Shown: positions 7,991-17,300, counted from the stretch's first letter. The stretch is 31,595 nucleotides of DNA from Candidatus Zixiibacteriota bacterium (GCA_900498245.1 LS998015.1:614467-646061), one strand, 5' to 3'. Program-made: numbers and translations. Notes: generated by a model not told the origin, from the letters alone.

Positions 7991-8959
7991 ATGAGAAAAT
8001 TTGAAAAACCGACAGTCGTGGTGAGCCACTGTCTCGGGTTCGAAGCGGTGCGGTATAACGGCGCCATAATCAACGATGATTTTGTCGAGCGCCTCAAAGG
8101 GTATGTTAAATTTGTCACGGTCTGCCCGGAGGTGGAGATCGGTTTGGGGGTCCCGCGGGAGCCGGTTCGAATTGTCGAAATTAAGGGGCGCCGGCGCTTG
8201 ATTCAGCCGGCCACCGGGCTCGATTTGACCGAAAAAATGGAGCGCTTTTCCGAAAAATTCCTGAAGTCTTTGCCGGAAGTCGACGGGTTCATAATGAAAA
8301 GCAGGTCGCCTTCAAGCGGCATCAAGGATGTCAAAATTTACTCCGGAAAAGAAAAATCTCCGGCTATCGGCAAGGGGCCCGGCTTTTTCGGCGGGGAAAT
8401 TCTGGAGATGTTTCCGGGGACCGCCATTGAAGACGAAGGCCGGCTCCTCAATCTCCGTATCAGGGAGCATTTTCTGACCCGGATTTTCGCATTAGCGGCA
8501 TTGCGCAAAGTGGTCGGTTCCGGGACGATAGGGAAACTGGTCGCTTTCCATACCGCGAATAAACTCCTCCTGATGTCGGCCAGCCAGAAAGAGATGCGGC
8601 TTCTGGGAAAAATCGTGGCCAACCACGAGAAGAGGAAATTCATTGATGTCGGCAATGATTATGATATCCATTTCCGCGCCGCCCTGGCCCGCCCGATTCG
8701 TGAAAGCGCCAATGTCAATATGCTGATGCATGCTTTCGGTTATTTTTCCGACAAGTTGTCGTCGAATGAAAAAAAACATTTTCTGGACTTATTGGAGAAA
8801 TATCGAAACCGCCGATTGCCGCTCGCCGCCCTGACCGGTATCATGCATTCGTGGATAATTCGCTTCGATGAGCCGTACCTGGCCGGACAGACTTTTTTTG
8901 AGCTGTATCCGGAAGAGTTAACGGAACTGCACGACTCGGGGAAGGGACGCGATATTTGA
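7991..8959 (+). CDS. DUF523-DUF1722 (YbgA-like) protein
   Basis: A 322-residue fusion of two uncharacterised domains. Residues about 8-150 match DUF523, with conserved Cys14 in VSHCLGFEAVRYNG and a second cysteine in VCPEVEIGLGVPRE. Residues about 190-310 match DUF1722, the YbgA domain, with the late segment RRLPLAALTGIMHSW. In Escherichia coli ybgA lies next to the photolyase gene, and here the same family sits two genes before a photolyase, which supports a role linked to UV or DNA-damage response. ATG 7991 was chosen because the protein similarity begins there; upstream in-frame sequence looks non-coding. No clear ribosome-binding site. The stop overlaps the next start by one base. Confidence 0.85.
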   Translation: MRKFEKPTVVVSHCLGFEAVRYNGAIINDDFVERLKGYVKFVTVCPEVEIGLGVPREPVRIVEIKGRRRLIQPATGLDLTEKMERFSEKFLKSLPEVDGFIMKSRSPSSGIKDVKIYSGKEKSPAIGKGPGFFGGEILEMFPGTAIEDEGRLLNLRIREHFLTRIFALAALRKVVGSGTIGKLVAFHTANKLLLMSASQKEMRLLGKIVANHEKRKFIDVGNDYDIHFRAALARPIRESANVNMLMHAFGYFSDKLSSNEKKHFLDLLEKYRNRRLPLAALTGIMHSWIIRFDEPYLAGQTFFELYPEELTELHDSGKGRDI

Positions 8960-9435
8960 TGGCGATCGGGAGAAAACTCTATACCCTGCACCGTGTTCAA
9001 CGGATGCCGATTACCATTGAAAGGGCCTGGGAGTTTTTCTCCAATCCGGCCAACCTCCCGGAAATTACGCCGGAGTCGATGAAATTCCGCCCGACCTCGC
9101 CGTTGCCGTCGAAGATGTACCCCGGGCTTTTGATCACCTACACCGTCTCGCCGATTCTCTCGATCCCCCTCAAATGGGTGACCGAGATTACTCATATCGA
9201 CGAGCCCCGGATGTTTTCCGACGAACAGCGGTTTGGACCATACAAGTTCTGGCACCACCGTCATCTATTTTCGCCGGTGACCGGCGGGGTTGAAATGGAA
9301 GATATTGTGACTTACGCCCTGCCGTTCGATCCGTGCAGTCGTCCGGTTAACGGCCTTATGGTGCGGCCGAAACTTGAAAATATCTTTAATTTTCGATATG
9401 AAGTTATCAGAAAAAAATTCGGCTCTCTGGATTGA
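8959..9435 (+). CDS. SRPBCC (START-like) family protein
   Basis: This 158-residue protein is a single SRPBCC lipid/ligand-binding fold. The opening VQRMPITIERAWEFFSNPANLPEITPESM is the classic first strand and helices, and the C-terminal part (NGLMVRPKLENIFNFRYEVI) is the long closing helix. ATG 8959 overlaps the preceding stop (TGATG) and has GGGAAGGG upstream, so it is translationally coupled. SRPBCC genes of this kind are often seen beside photolyase genes. The ligand is unknown. No signal peptide, so it should be cytoplasmic. Confidence 0.82.
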   Translation: MAIGRKLYTLHRVQRMPITIERAWEFFSNPANLPEITPESMKFRPTSPLPSKMYPGLLITYTVSPILSIPLKWVTEITHIDEPRMFSDEQRFGPYKFWHHRHLFSPVTGGVEMEDIVTYALPFDPCSRPVNGLMVRPKLENIFNFRYEVIRKKFGSLD

Positions 9436-9456
9436 AACCCCGATTGTATAATCACC

Positions 9457-10824
9457 ATGATTGAAAAAGACCGGATCCGGCCCCTTAACGCCAAAAAAAT
9501 TATCAATCGCAAATATGTCATATACTGGATGCAGGCCTCCCCGCGGGCGTCATACAATCACGCCCTGGAGTACGCGGTCTCCGAAGCCAATAAAAGCGAT
9601 AAACCGCTGATTGTATTTTTCGGCATCACCGATCATTTTCCGTCGGCCAATCTCCGACATTACACTTTCATGCTGGAAGGATTGCAGGAAGTAAAAGACT
9701 CTCTTGAGGAGCGGGGGATAAAATTGGTCGTCCGCTATAATTCCCCGGAATTTGAAATTGCCGAACTGGCGCGCGAGGGCGGCCTGATCGTCGTTGACCG
9801 CGGATATACCCGGATTCAGCGTTACTGGCGACGGTGCGTGGCGGGACTTATCGATTGCCCGATCATTCAGGTCGAATCCGATGCCATCGTGCCGGTCGAA
9901 ACCGTTTCGCTCAAAGAGGAATATACGGCCGCCTCGATCCGCCCCAAGATTCAGCGTTTCCTGAGAGATTACCTGCGCCCGCTTCGGCCGATAAAATTAA
10001 AAAGAGAATCGCTTCGTTATCGGCTGGAGACGTTCGATATAAGTAATCTCGACCGAGCTCTCAAAAGACTGCAGATCGATCACTCGGTCGCGCCGATTGC
10101 CGATCTCAAGGGCGGCCTGTCTCATGCCGAAACTTTGCTCGACGAGTTTATCGTCAACAAGTTGAAATATTACGATTCTCTCCGCAATGATCCATCAAGG
10201 GATTTCGTCTCGCATTTGAGCCCGTACCTTCATTTCGGCCAGATATCCCCGATTCAGGTGGCGCTGGAGGTCATGACCAAAAGAGGGACCGGCCCGGACG
10301 CTTTTCTGGAGGAACTTATTATTCGGCGCGAATTGAGCCTGAATTTTGTCAATTATAATGTGGATTACGACCGTTTTGAGGGGCTTCCCGAATGGTGCCG
10401 GGCGACTTTGAAAAAGCATGAAAGCGACAAAAGGGAATATCTTTACACGCTGGCGCAACTGGAAAAGGGGGAGACGCACGACTCGTACTGGAACGCGGCT
10501 CAGAAGGAAATGGTCGGCACTGGAAAGATGGCCGGATATATGCGGATGTACTGGGGCAAGAAAATAATCGAATGGGTGGAGCGACCGGAAGAAGCGTATC
10601 GCTATGCCCTTTATCTCAACGATAAATATGAACTTGATGGGCGCGATCCCAACGGATACGCCGGGGTGGCGTGGTGTTTCGGCAAACATGACCGCCCCTG
10701 GTCGGAACGTCCCGTATTCGGCAATATCCGCTATATGAACGCCGACGGGTTGAAACGCAAATTCGATATCGAAAAATATGTCAGGCAGGTCAATGACCGA
10801 TGCCGGGCGGCGGAAGCCCGGTAA
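9457..10824 (+). CDS. phr: Class II cyclobutane pyrimidine dimer photolyase
   Basis: This 455-residue flavoprotein repairs UV-induced pyrimidine dimers using blue light. It matches the class II subgroup from end to end: the N-terminal antenna-type domain has YVIYWMQASPRASYNHAL and LRHYTFMLEGL, and the C-terminal FAD domain has SPYLHFGQISP, FLEELIIRREL, THDSYWNAAQKEM, GYMRMYWGKKI, LDGRDPNGYAG and WSERPVFGNIRYM. It closes the DUF523-DUF1722 / SRPBCC / photolyase operon, 21 bases after the SRPBCC stop. No strong ribosome-binding site is visible before ATG 9457. The organism is therefore likely to meet light or UV. Class II rather than class I is clear from the RRELSLNF and DGRDPNGY signatures. 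Confidence 0.95.
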   Translation: MIEKDRIRPLNAKKIINRKYVIYWMQASPRASYNHALEYAVSEANKSDKPLIVFFGITDHFPSANLRHYTFMLEGLQEVKDSLEERGIKLVVRYNSPEFEIAELAREGGLIVVDRGYTRIQRYWRRCVAGLIDCPIIQVESDAIVPVETVSLKEEYTAASIRPKIQRFLRDYLRPLRPIKLKRESLRYRLETFDISNLDRALKRLQIDHSVAPIADLKGGLSHAETLLDEFIVNKLKYYDSLRNDPSRDFVSHLSPYLHFGQISPIQVALEVMTKRGTGPDAFLEELIIRRELSLNFVNYNVDYDRFEGLPEWCRATLKKHESDKREYLYTLAQLEKGETHDSYWNAAQKEMVGTGKMAGYMRMYWGKKIIEWVERPEEAYRYALYLNDKYELDGRDPNGYAGVAWCFGKHDRPWSERPVFGNIRYMNADGLKRKFDIEKYVRQVNDRCRAAEAR

Positions 10825-10852
10825 TTACCATTTTCGCCGATTATTGAAACAT

Positions 10853-10937
10853 TTTATCCGGTCTGTGACGTCTAATAATAGAAATCTGTCCAACATGATT
10901 TCGCAGGAGACTTTTATCAAAGGCCAAACCGGATAAA
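10853..10937 (+). promoter_or_regulatory. Inverted repeat ending just before a ribosome-binding site
   Basis: TTTATCCGGT (10853-10862) and ACCGGATAAA (10928-10937) are perfect ten-base inverted repeats 65 bases apart. The second arm directly abuts the GAGGTGA ribosome-binding site of the gene at 10948. If transcribed, pairing could change access to that site. A repeat boundary is the other possibility. Confidence 0.4.
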
Positions 10938-10947
10938 GAGGTGAGAA

Positions 10948-11301
10948 ATGGAAAAGCATCTTAAAATACTCGGCGTTCTTTTTGTAATACGGGGCGTGCT
11001 GTCGATTTTGGGAGGAATGGCACTGATACTTATTCTAGGCAGCATCAGTTTGCTGGTTCATAATTTGCAGGCGGCCGCCATTATTACCACTGTCGGCGCC
11101 GTTCTGGGCGCCATATTCATGGTTACGGGGATCCCCGAGATTGCCGCCGGCTGGGGATTATTGATCAGAAAGAGATGGGGGCGGATTCTTGGCATTATCA
11201 TGGGGATACTGAATATATTTGATGTCCCGCTGGGGACCGCACTCGGAGTATATTCGCTCTGGGTGCTGTTCAACGACGAGGCCGAGAAACTCTTGACGTA
11301 A
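10948..11301 (+). CDS. Small four-helix membrane protein, unknown function
   Basis: A 117-residue, highly hydrophobic protein with four predicted membrane segments (about residues 7-34, 40-61, 62-72 running into the basic turn LIRKRWGR, and 79-105). No catalytic motif stands out; this is a common type of small integral membrane protein in uncultivated bacteria. The start is secure: ATG 10948 follows GAGGTGA with a five-base gap. It stands alone, 62 bases before the methyltransferase, and may share a transcript with it. I do not recognise a named family. Confidence 0.75.
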   Translation: MEKHLKILGVLFVIRGVLSILGGMALILILGSISLLVHNLQAAAIITTVGAVLGAIFMVTGIPEIAAGWGLLIRKRWGRILGIIMGILNIFDVPLGTALGVYSLWVLFNDEAEKLLT

Positions 11302-11362
11302 TATCCAAAGCAGATACTTGACTGAATAATTCGCGCAGTAAAAAGTGTTAGGAGAAGAGAAG

Positions 11363-12070
11363 ATGTCAGATCCGCAACCGGATTGGTTTTACGACGAATT
11401 CAGGCAGGTGGGGGTTGATTATAACAGTATCGAAGAGGTCGAGCGGTATGACCGTGATGCTTCCCCGATTCGGAAATTGAATGAAGAGGTCGCTCATATT
11501 ACGGGGGCTATCAATCTCAAGGAAGATCATACTGTTCTGGAGTTCGGTTGCGGGACCGGTGAGGTAACTATCGAATTGGCCAAACGATGCCGAAAAGTGA
11601 TCGCGGTCGATGTCGCTCAGCGGATGATCGATTACGCCGCCCTGAAAGCACTCGAACGCGGGATCGGGAATATCGATTTTGTCTGTTCCGGTTTTCTCAA
11701 TATCGAAAGACCGGACCGTGAAATCGATGCTATCGTGACCGAACTGGCCCTGCACCACCTTCCCGAATTCTGGAAGATGATCGCCATAAGACGGATGTAT
11801 GACCTTCTCAAAACCGGCGGCAGACTTTACCTGATGGACATCATTTTGTCTTTCGATGTCGGCCATTACCGCGCGGCCATGGACGAGATGGTGCAGTTCA
11901 CCAATAAGTTCGCTGGGCCCAACAAGGCCCGGGAGATGGTGCTTAATCTGAAAGAAGAGTATCCGTCGTTTGACTGGGTGATCGAAGCGATGCTCCTCAA
12001 GGCCGGTTTCAAAGTCGATTCGATTATCCGATACAACGGCTATTTTGCAGTATTTGTCGCCACGAAATGA
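11363..12070 (+). CDS. Class I SAM-dependent methyltransferase
   Basis: This 235-residue protein has the Rossmann methyltransferase core: motif I VLEFGCGTGEVTIEL (around Gly62-Gly66), an acidic strand end VIAVDVAQRM that binds the SAM ribose, TELALHHLPEF as motif IV, and LLKTGGRLYLMDI as the following strand. It belongs to the broad methyltransferase type 11/25 group. The substrate cannot be read from sequence. ATG 11363 was chosen because GGAGAAGAG at 11351-11359 fits it; GTG 11345 upstream is possible but has no such site. The N-terminal 45 residues are an acidic cap that may cover the substrate pocket. Confidence 0.88.
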   Translation: MSDPQPDWFYDEFRQVGVDYNSIEEVERYDRDASPIRKLNEEVAHITGAINLKEDHTVLEFGCGTGEVTIELAKRCRKVIAVDVAQRMIDYAALKALERGIGNIDFVCSGFLNIERPDREIDAIVTELALHHLPEFWKMIAIRRMYDLLKTGGRLYLMDIILSFDVGHYRAAMDEMVQFTNKFAGPNKAREMVLNLKEEYPSFDWVIEAMLLKAGFKVDSIIRYNGYFAVFVATK

Positions 12071-12133
12071 TGGCGTCCGTCTTCAACAATTTATATATTG
12101 TGGAAAAGGTCCCCTTGAGAAACGGGAAGACAG

Positions 12134-14134
12134 GTGAAATATCGACTCATAAAGTCGGCCATCCCGGCGCTGATTTTAATTCTGATCCTTGTAATATTGC
12201 GATTTCTGGAGCCGGGAATAGATCCGCCGTCGTTTTATACCGGGCATGGTCAGGCAGAACTGACCGATCCTTATAATCTCACCTATTTCGCCCGCAACGC
12301 CGTTCTTTACGGCACCAGCGATCCGTTTAATTTTCATCGCTGGGATATATTCAAATATTCGCTGGCGTCGGCTTCGTCATATGTGACTTTTTCTCTTTTT
12401 GATGTTTCCCGGGTGACGGCTAATCTTTCGGCGGTTTATCTGAATCTGGCCGGGCTTTTGCTTTTTATTCTCGCGCTTAAGAAATACTGGAACAGGCGCA
12501 AGTTAATTTTGACCGCCCTTTTTCTTCTCTTGAATGGACTTCTTTTTTTCTATGGACGGTTACCTTTCCTTGAGAACGGTCTGATTTTCCTTTCCGGTTT
12601 GACCTTTTTTATTTTCGCGCGGTATCATGATAAATTATGGGGACTGCTTCTAACCGGTATCTTGGTGTCCCTGGCGGCCCTATCGGGAAAACTTTTCGGA
12701 TTGATTCTTCTCGGACCGGTCATTATTACTCTTATTTATCGGGATCGCAAGAAAGCGCTCGTGCCCATTGCATTAACCGTTACCGGAGCATTTATTGGTG
12801 CAATCTTGTTCCTCCTATTCACCTTCGGCAAAGATATTTCTCTATTGACTTCATATTATCGGGAGCAGACAACCGGGATGTACGGGGCGCCGCCGGGGTT
12901 TTCGTCGATCCCCAATTTCATCAAAATGCTTCTGACCTACGGCGGCGAATCGGGTTTGTGGCAGTACAACCCGATATTCTTGCTCCTGACTGCTCTGGGC
13001 GCCGTTGCGGTTTTGCTGACAGTACCGTTAAGGGGTAAATTCGAAAAAGAGCATCTCCCGGTAATTTTCATGCTCGCCTGGCTTTTTTCCGGGATATTCG
13101 GCCTGATGCCGTTTCAGTATCGCCCTTTACGCTACGGGCTTTTTCTTTATCTGCCGATGGCAGCAATCGCCGCTTACGCTTTCGACATCTTTCAGGAGAA
13201 GAAAGTGCGGCTGGGACTCGACATCAAATATATCACCCTGCCGGTTATTTTCATGATTTTATGGCACCTCTTCACGCAGGTTCGCATCTATTTCGCCCCT
13301 TTCGGCAAGAAATTCGAATCCGGGGCGGCGGCGCTTCCGGTAACTTTTATTCTGGCCGCTATCGTGGCCGGGTTGTTATTCTTCTGGCTCAAGAATAACC
13401 GTCGCACTATTAGCGGAAGGGGCCCACTTTATATTTTTGCTTTCCTCGGATTGGTACTTGCCATCCATCAAGGAAGTTATATTTACCGCGGGCTGGTTCA
13501 TCCCAATAAATATCTGACCGAATTCGGGCGGGAACTGGGGCCGATGCTCAGTACTGAGGCCGTCATAAGCGGGCCGTACAGTTCGACTCTTGTTATCGAC
13601 GACAGTCTCAAGAGTGTGATATATATGTTCGGGCTGGCGAATATCGAGAAAGATCTTTTCACCAAATATCATGTCACCCATATTGCCGCCGATAATTCCA
13701 ACTGGAAACGGGCCCTGTCCGATTTTCCCATCCTGAAAGAGAGTTTCAAGATTCTGGAAGTGCCGGTGCATGATATTGCGGTCGATATTTATCGTGTTCC
13801 CGGGGCGGCCGCGCCGCCAACCGATTTCGAAAAAGGGGCCATTTATCTGGCGCAGCGGAAGGCCGATTCGGCTTATGTCAGTTTTAAGCAATTCAATGCA
13901 GCGCACCCCGATCATTTCTTCGGGCGGACCCATCTGGCATTCGCGGCGATGGTCAACGGATCCATCGAGGAATCGCTGGCAATTGTCAATAAACTATTAG
14001 CGGAGCGGCCCGATGACGCGGTTCTGCACGGTTTCTGCCAGGCCTATTATCAGCAGATGTTTAATATTACCAAGGACAATAAATATCTGGCGCTTTCAAG
14101 GGAGTACGGCGAGCGAGCAAGGGAGCATAAATAG
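12134..14134 (+). CDS. Multi-pass GT-C-like membrane protein with C-terminal TPR-like region
   Basis: A 666-residue integral membrane protein with about a dozen hydrophobic segments between residues 8 and 460. The first loop holds an acidic motif (QAELTDPYNLTYFARN), the layout of GT-C glycosyltransferases of the PMT/ArnT type that use lipid-linked sugars. The last 200 residues are soluble and end in a helical repeat region (about 565-660) that looks TPR-like (YLAQRKADSAYVSFKQFNA, LAFAAMVNGSIEESLAIVN). It begins at GTG 12134 with GGGAAG upstream, and no nearer ATG fits. A role in envelope glycosylation is inference. No other cell-wall sugar gene lies beside it. Confidence 0.7.
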   Translation: MKYRLIKSAIPALILILILVILRFLEPGIDPPSFYTGHGQAELTDPYNLTYFARNAVLYGTSDPFNFHRWDIFKYSLASASSYVTFSLFDVSRVTANLSAVYLNLAGLLLFILALKKYWNRRKLILTALFLLLNGLLFFYGRLPFLENGLIFLSGLTFFIFARYHDKLWGLLLTGILVSLAALSGKLFGLILLGPVIITLIYRDRKKALVPIALTVTGAFIGAILFLLFTFGKDISLLTSYYREQTTGMYGAPPGFSSIPNFIKMLLTYGGESGLWQYNPIFLLLTALGAVAVLLTVPLRGKFEKEHLPVIFMLAWLFSGIFGLMPFQYRPLRYGLFLYLPMAAIAAYAFDIFQEKKVRLGLDIKYITLPVIFMILWHLFTQVRIYFAPFGKKFESGAAALPVTFILAAIVAGLLFFWLKNNRRTISGRGPLYIFAFLGLVLAIHQGSYIYRGLVHPNKYLTEFGRELGPMLSTEAVISGPYSSTLVIDDSLKSVIYMFGLANIEKDLFTKYHVTHIAADNSNWKRALSDFPILKESFKILEVPVHDIAVDIYRVPGAAAPPTDFEKGAIYLAQRKADSAYVSFKQFNAAHPDHFFGRTHLAFAAMVNGSIEESLAIVNKLLAERPDDAVLHGFCQAYYQQMFNITKDNKYLALSREYGERAREHK

Positions 14135-14150
14135 TCTGCCTAATACGGCC

Positions 14151-14186
14151 GCAGGTTCTTAGCCGCCTGCAGCGCCTAAGACCTGC
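14151..14186. repeat. Imperfect palindrome between convergent genes
   Basis: GCAGGTTCTTAG (14151-14162) pairs with CTAAGACCTGC (14176-14186) with one bulged base. The inner part GCCGCCTGCAGCGC is itself partly palindromic. No T-run follows on either strand, so it is more like a dispersed hairpin repeat than a terminator, although it lies between two convergent genes. Confidence 0.45.
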
Positions 14187-14206
14187 AAAACTATAGAAAA
14201 TAAAAT

Positions 14207-14761
14207 TCAGTTGAAAAGACCCTTGGGAATGCTTTTTTCCTTTGTCTCATATCGATGCAAAGCAAATTTGCATTCTCTTTCATACTTAGAGCCATTGCCT
14301 TTAGTAATGATTATCTTAAACACGACTTCAATATGCTGCTCAGCAGAAGCAATATATATATCTCTATATATGAAGCACCTCGTTCCTTGCACCTCATAAT
14401 ATGAGTAGGGAAGCAGTTCGAATCTAGTAGCACTTGATTCCAAAATAGCATAAGGCTGATCAATACTAATTCTATCATCACCAAGTGAATTTGGACTTTC
14501 TGGTATCGCATAAATATGGATTCCGAAAGAATCAGCCACAAACTCCTTCCAATTCGGATCATCTATTGTCCCAATTATTTCTAAATGGAATTTCCATCCT
14601 TGGAAATCAGATATTACTTCATCGCCGTCCCATCCAAGATAGTCCTTGGGAGGATCTCCAATTAAGTAAAGCTTCGTGTAATAGTTGGAGCAACCAAGAA
14701 CGCATAAGATTAAGATTCCTGTTATTATGAATAGACTTCTTATTTTGGTTAATGTACTCAA
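14207..14761 (-). CDS. AT-rich putative lipoprotein, unknown function
   Basis: A predicted 184-residue lipoprotein: LTKIRSLFIITGILILCVLGC is a signal peptide with lipidation Cys24, followed by a polar soluble domain with many aromatic residues and no family I recognise. Base composition is much more AT-rich than the surrounding genes, pointing to recent acquisition. The start is uncertain: no ATG fits, and TTG 14761 is the best choice because it places the basic residue just before the hydrophobic stretch. The frame stays open up to 14830, but that part has neighbour-like base composition and no signal sequence. A disrupted or fused 5' end is possible. Confidence 0.55.
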   Translation of the reverse strand: MSTLTKIRSLFIITGILILCVLGCSNYYTKLYLIGDPPKDYLGWDGDEVISDFQGWKFHLEIIGTIDDPNWKEFVADSFGIHIYAIPESPNSLGDDRISIDQPYAILESSATRFELLPYSYYEVQGTRCFIYRDIYIASAEQHIEVVFKIIITKGNGSKYERECKFALHRYETKEKSIPKGLFN

Positions 14762-14843
14762 AGCAATTTCGCAATAATCAAAAGCTTTGCCGCGTTTTGC
14801 CACTGTGCCGGCCAGGGCGTGACCCTGCACTTGCGCCCAAATT

Positions 14844-15872
14844 TCAATAACTCGTCGGATCGAGTTTCACTTTGCCGCGGAATATCCGATAGACCGCGGT
14901 CGTGTACGCCAGCACCAGCGGCATCCCCAATATGGCTATTATGAGCATCACCTTCAACGTTTTTGGCGACGAGGCCGCATTATAAATGCTCAGGCTGTGC
15001 TCCGGATTCGGCTGAGAAAAAATCAAGTAAGGATACATCCCGATGCCGAACAGAGCCAAAAGCGCCAGCATCGCGGCGCACGACGATAAAAAGGCCCGCC
15101 AGTCGCGCTTGTGATGAATCTCGCGCGGGATATTGGCGATTGCCAGCATGTTCAGGAACGGCACGACAAAAAAGACGGGGCTGGAGACAATGACATCGGT
15201 CATATGGGGGACATACAGAAGAGTCGCCATGGTCGTGGTCACATAACAGATGACAAAGAAAATAATGGCGTTGTTGACCCAGTTACGGACCTTGTTGTGC
15301 AGTTCCCCCTCGGTTTTCATCACGACATAAATCGAGCCGTGCATCATGAAAAGGGCCACCGTGGTAATACCGACCAGGATCGAGTAGGGGTTCAAGAGTC
15401 CGAGAAAGGTTCCGGCGAACTCCCCCTGCGCATCGAGCGGAACCCCCAGCGCCACATTCCCCAGCGCCACCCCGATCAGGAGACTGGAGAGGATACTGCT
15501 GACACTGAAACTGATATCCCAGGTCTGCCGCCAGCGGCGCGATTCCCTCTTGCTGCGAAACTCAATTGCCACGGCGCGAAAAATAAGGGCGAATAAAAGA
15601 AGCATCAGGGCCAGGTAAAATCCGGAGAAAGCGGTGGCATAGACATTGGGAAACGCCGCGAAAAGCGCCCCGCCGCCGGTCACCAGCCAGACTTCGTTAC
15701 CGTCCCAAACCGGCCCGATCGCATTGAGCATGATCCGCCGTTCCGCATCGGTTTTTGTGAACAGGTGCAACGCCCCGACCCCGAGATCGAAACCGTCGAG
15801 AATGGCGTAACCGGTAAATAACACCCCCACCAGAATGAACCATACCGAATTTAAATCAAATGTGAAATTCAT
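14844..15872 (-). CDS. cydB: Cytochrome bd quinol oxidase subunit II
   Basis: A 342-residue membrane protein with about eight transmembrane segments, matching CydB. It starts with LNSVWFILVGVLFTGYAILDGFDLGVG, the family-typical first helix with its acidic DGFD motif, followed by AIGPVWDGNEVWLVTGGGALFAAFP. It forms the scaffold partner of CydA in the quinol oxidase that reduces oxygen to water. It is shorter than the roughly 380-residue Escherichia coli protein. ATG 15872 overlaps the cydA stop by four bases (ATGA), so the two are translationally coupled. No small CydX-like gene is visible downstream before the AT-rich lipoprotein gene. Confidence 0.93.
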   Translation of the reverse strand: MNFTFDLNSVWFILVGVLFTGYAILDGFDLGVGALHLFTKTDAERRIMLNAIGPVWDGNEVWLVTGGGALFAAFPNVYATAFSGFYLALMLLLFALIFRAVAIEFRSKRESRRWRQTWDISFSVSSILSSLLIGVALGNVALGVPLDAQGEFAGTFLGLLNPYSILVGITTVALFMMHGSIYVVMKTEGELHNKVRNWVNNAIIFFVICYVTTTMATLLYVPHMTDVIVSSPVFFVVPFLNMLAIANIPREIHHKRDWRAFLSSCAAMLALLALFGIGMYPYLIFSQPNPEHSLSIYNAASSPKTLKVMLIIAILGMPLVLAYTTAVYRIFRGKVKLDPTSY

Positions 15873-17215
15873 GCCAGATGACCCTCCGCTACCGCTTCAT
15901 CATCCGGCCCGTGCTGGATTTTCTCATTGAGCAGATAGATGAACAGGGCCAGAAGGAATATGTAAATGATACCGAAAAGAATGAGCGATGTAATGACTTC
16001 GCCCGTTGTCACCGATTTGGAAAAGGCCTCGGATGTCCGAAGCAGGTCATAGACGATATATGGCTGGCGACCCACTTCCGCCGAAAACCACCCCAGTTGA
16101 TTGGCCAGTTGCGGGCCCAGCACGGCAAAAACGAGAATCCACAGGAACCATCTGATTTCAAACAATTTCTGGCGCCACCAGAGAACCAGACCGCCCCAGG
16201 AAAGTAAAATCAGAATCATTCCGACCGCGACCATGGCATGATAGGTCTGAAAAACAAAATTGACCGGCGGGCGCTGATCGGGCGGGAAGGCCTTCAGTCC
16301 TGTCACGGGCATACCGGCGTCGCCGTGCACCAGCCAACTGAGCATCCCGGGAATCTTCAGCCCCAGATTGACCTGTTCGTTCTCGTCATTGACCCATCCG
16401 AAGAGGTACATATCGGCGGGCGCGGAGGCGTCATAGTGGGCTTCGAACGCCGCCAGTTTGGCCGGCTGATTCCGGCTGACCCCGACCGCGCTGGAATGAC
16501 CGCTGACCAGTTGCATGATCGAGGCGAAAGCGGCCACCACCAGGCCGATCTTTATCGAGGCTTTGGCGAATTCGAGATACTTCTTTTTGATAATATAGAA
16601 GGCACTGACGCTCAATATGAAAAAGGCCCCGGCCTGCCAGGCCCCCATGTACGTGTGCCAGATGCGGTCGACGGTCGAAGGGTTAAAGACCACCTGCCAG
16701 AAATTGAGCATCTCGGCGCGGGCGGTCAGGCCCTCGCCAACAATATGATGCCCGGCGGGAGTCTGTTGCCAGGAATTGGCGACCACAATCCAGATGGCGC
16801 TGAAATGAGCCCCCAGCGCCACCATGATAGTAGAAAGAAAATGAATTTTGGGCGAGACTTTGTTCCAGCCGAAAAGAAGGATCGAAAGAAATCCCGATTC
16901 GAGGAAAAAGGCGAAAATTCCCTCGGCGGCCAGGGCGCTTCCGAAAACATCGCCGACAAACCGGGAATAGACCGACCAGTTGGTGCCAAACTGGAACTCC
17001 ATCACGATACCGGAGGCCACCCCGATGGCAAATATCAGGCCGAAAATTTTGACCCAGAAGCGGGTCATCCGATGATATAATTCGTTGCCGGTTTTCATAT
17101 ACCATCCCTCCATCAGCACCAGAATCAAACCGAGGCCGATACTCAAGGGAGGAAAAATATAATGAAAGGCGATGGTAAGAGCGAATTGAAGACGCGATAA
17201 TATCAATACATCCAT
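15869..17215 (-). CDS. cydA: Cytochrome bd quinol oxidase subunit I (short Q-loop)
   Basis: A 448-residue heme-bearing subunit. The ligands are in place: His18 (heme b595/d site), His187 in [11 protein letters not shown] and Met328 in YHAMVAVGM (heme b558), and the glutamates in [12 protein letters not shown] (Glu99, Glu106). The quinol loop is the short type, with Lys253 and Glu258 in [10 protein letters not shown], which accounts for much of the length difference from the 522-residue Escherichia coli protein. The C-terminal part has [12 protein letters not shown]. The enzyme gives high-affinity oxygen respiration and tolerance of inhibitors. A strong promoter lies at 17249-17277, so expression may be constitutive or controlled by a factor not visible here. 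Confidence 0.95.
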   Translation of the reverse strand: MDVLILSRLQFALTIAFHYIFPPLSIGLGLILVLMEGWYMKTGNELYHRMTRFWVKIFGLIFAIGVASGIVMEFQFGTNWSVYSRFVGDVFGSALAAEGIFAFFLESGFLSILLFGWNKVSPKIHFLSTIMVALGAHFSAIWIVVANSWQQTPAGHHIVGEGLTARAEMLNFWQVVFNPSTVDRIWHTYMGAWQAGAFFILSVSAFYIIKKKYLEFAKASIKIGLVVAAFASIMQLVSGHSSAVGVSRNQPAKLAAFEAHYDASAPADMYLFGWVNDENEQVNLGLKIPGMLSWLVHGDAGMPVTGLKAFPPDQRPPVNFVFQTYHAMVAVGMILILLSWGGLVLWWRQKLFEIRWFLWILVFAVLGPQLANQLGWFSAEVGRQPYIVYDLLRTSEAFSKSVTTGEVITSLILFGIIYIFLLALFIYLLNEKIQHGPDDEAVAEGHLA

Positions 17216-17248
17216 ATTTATACCCCGTCATTGACTTGCGTTTGCCGA

Positions 17249-17277
17249 AGCATATCGTAGGCGGGAAAGGTTGTCAA
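17249..17277 (-). promoter_or_regulatory. Sigma70-type promoter of cydAB
   Basis: On the minus strand a perfect TTGACA (17272-17277) and TATGCT (17249-17254) are separated by exactly 17 bases. Transcription would begin near 17242, leaving a leader of about 27 bases before cydA. No operator palindrome is evident over the hexamers. Confidence 0.8.
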
Positions 17278-17300
17278 CCAAATTTCTTTCCCGAAATAGA

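Noticed and set aside
16238-17080. Plus-strand frame of 280 codons over cydA
   Set aside because: Antisense to a clear cydA with all heme ligands; the translated product is low-complexity and matches nothing.
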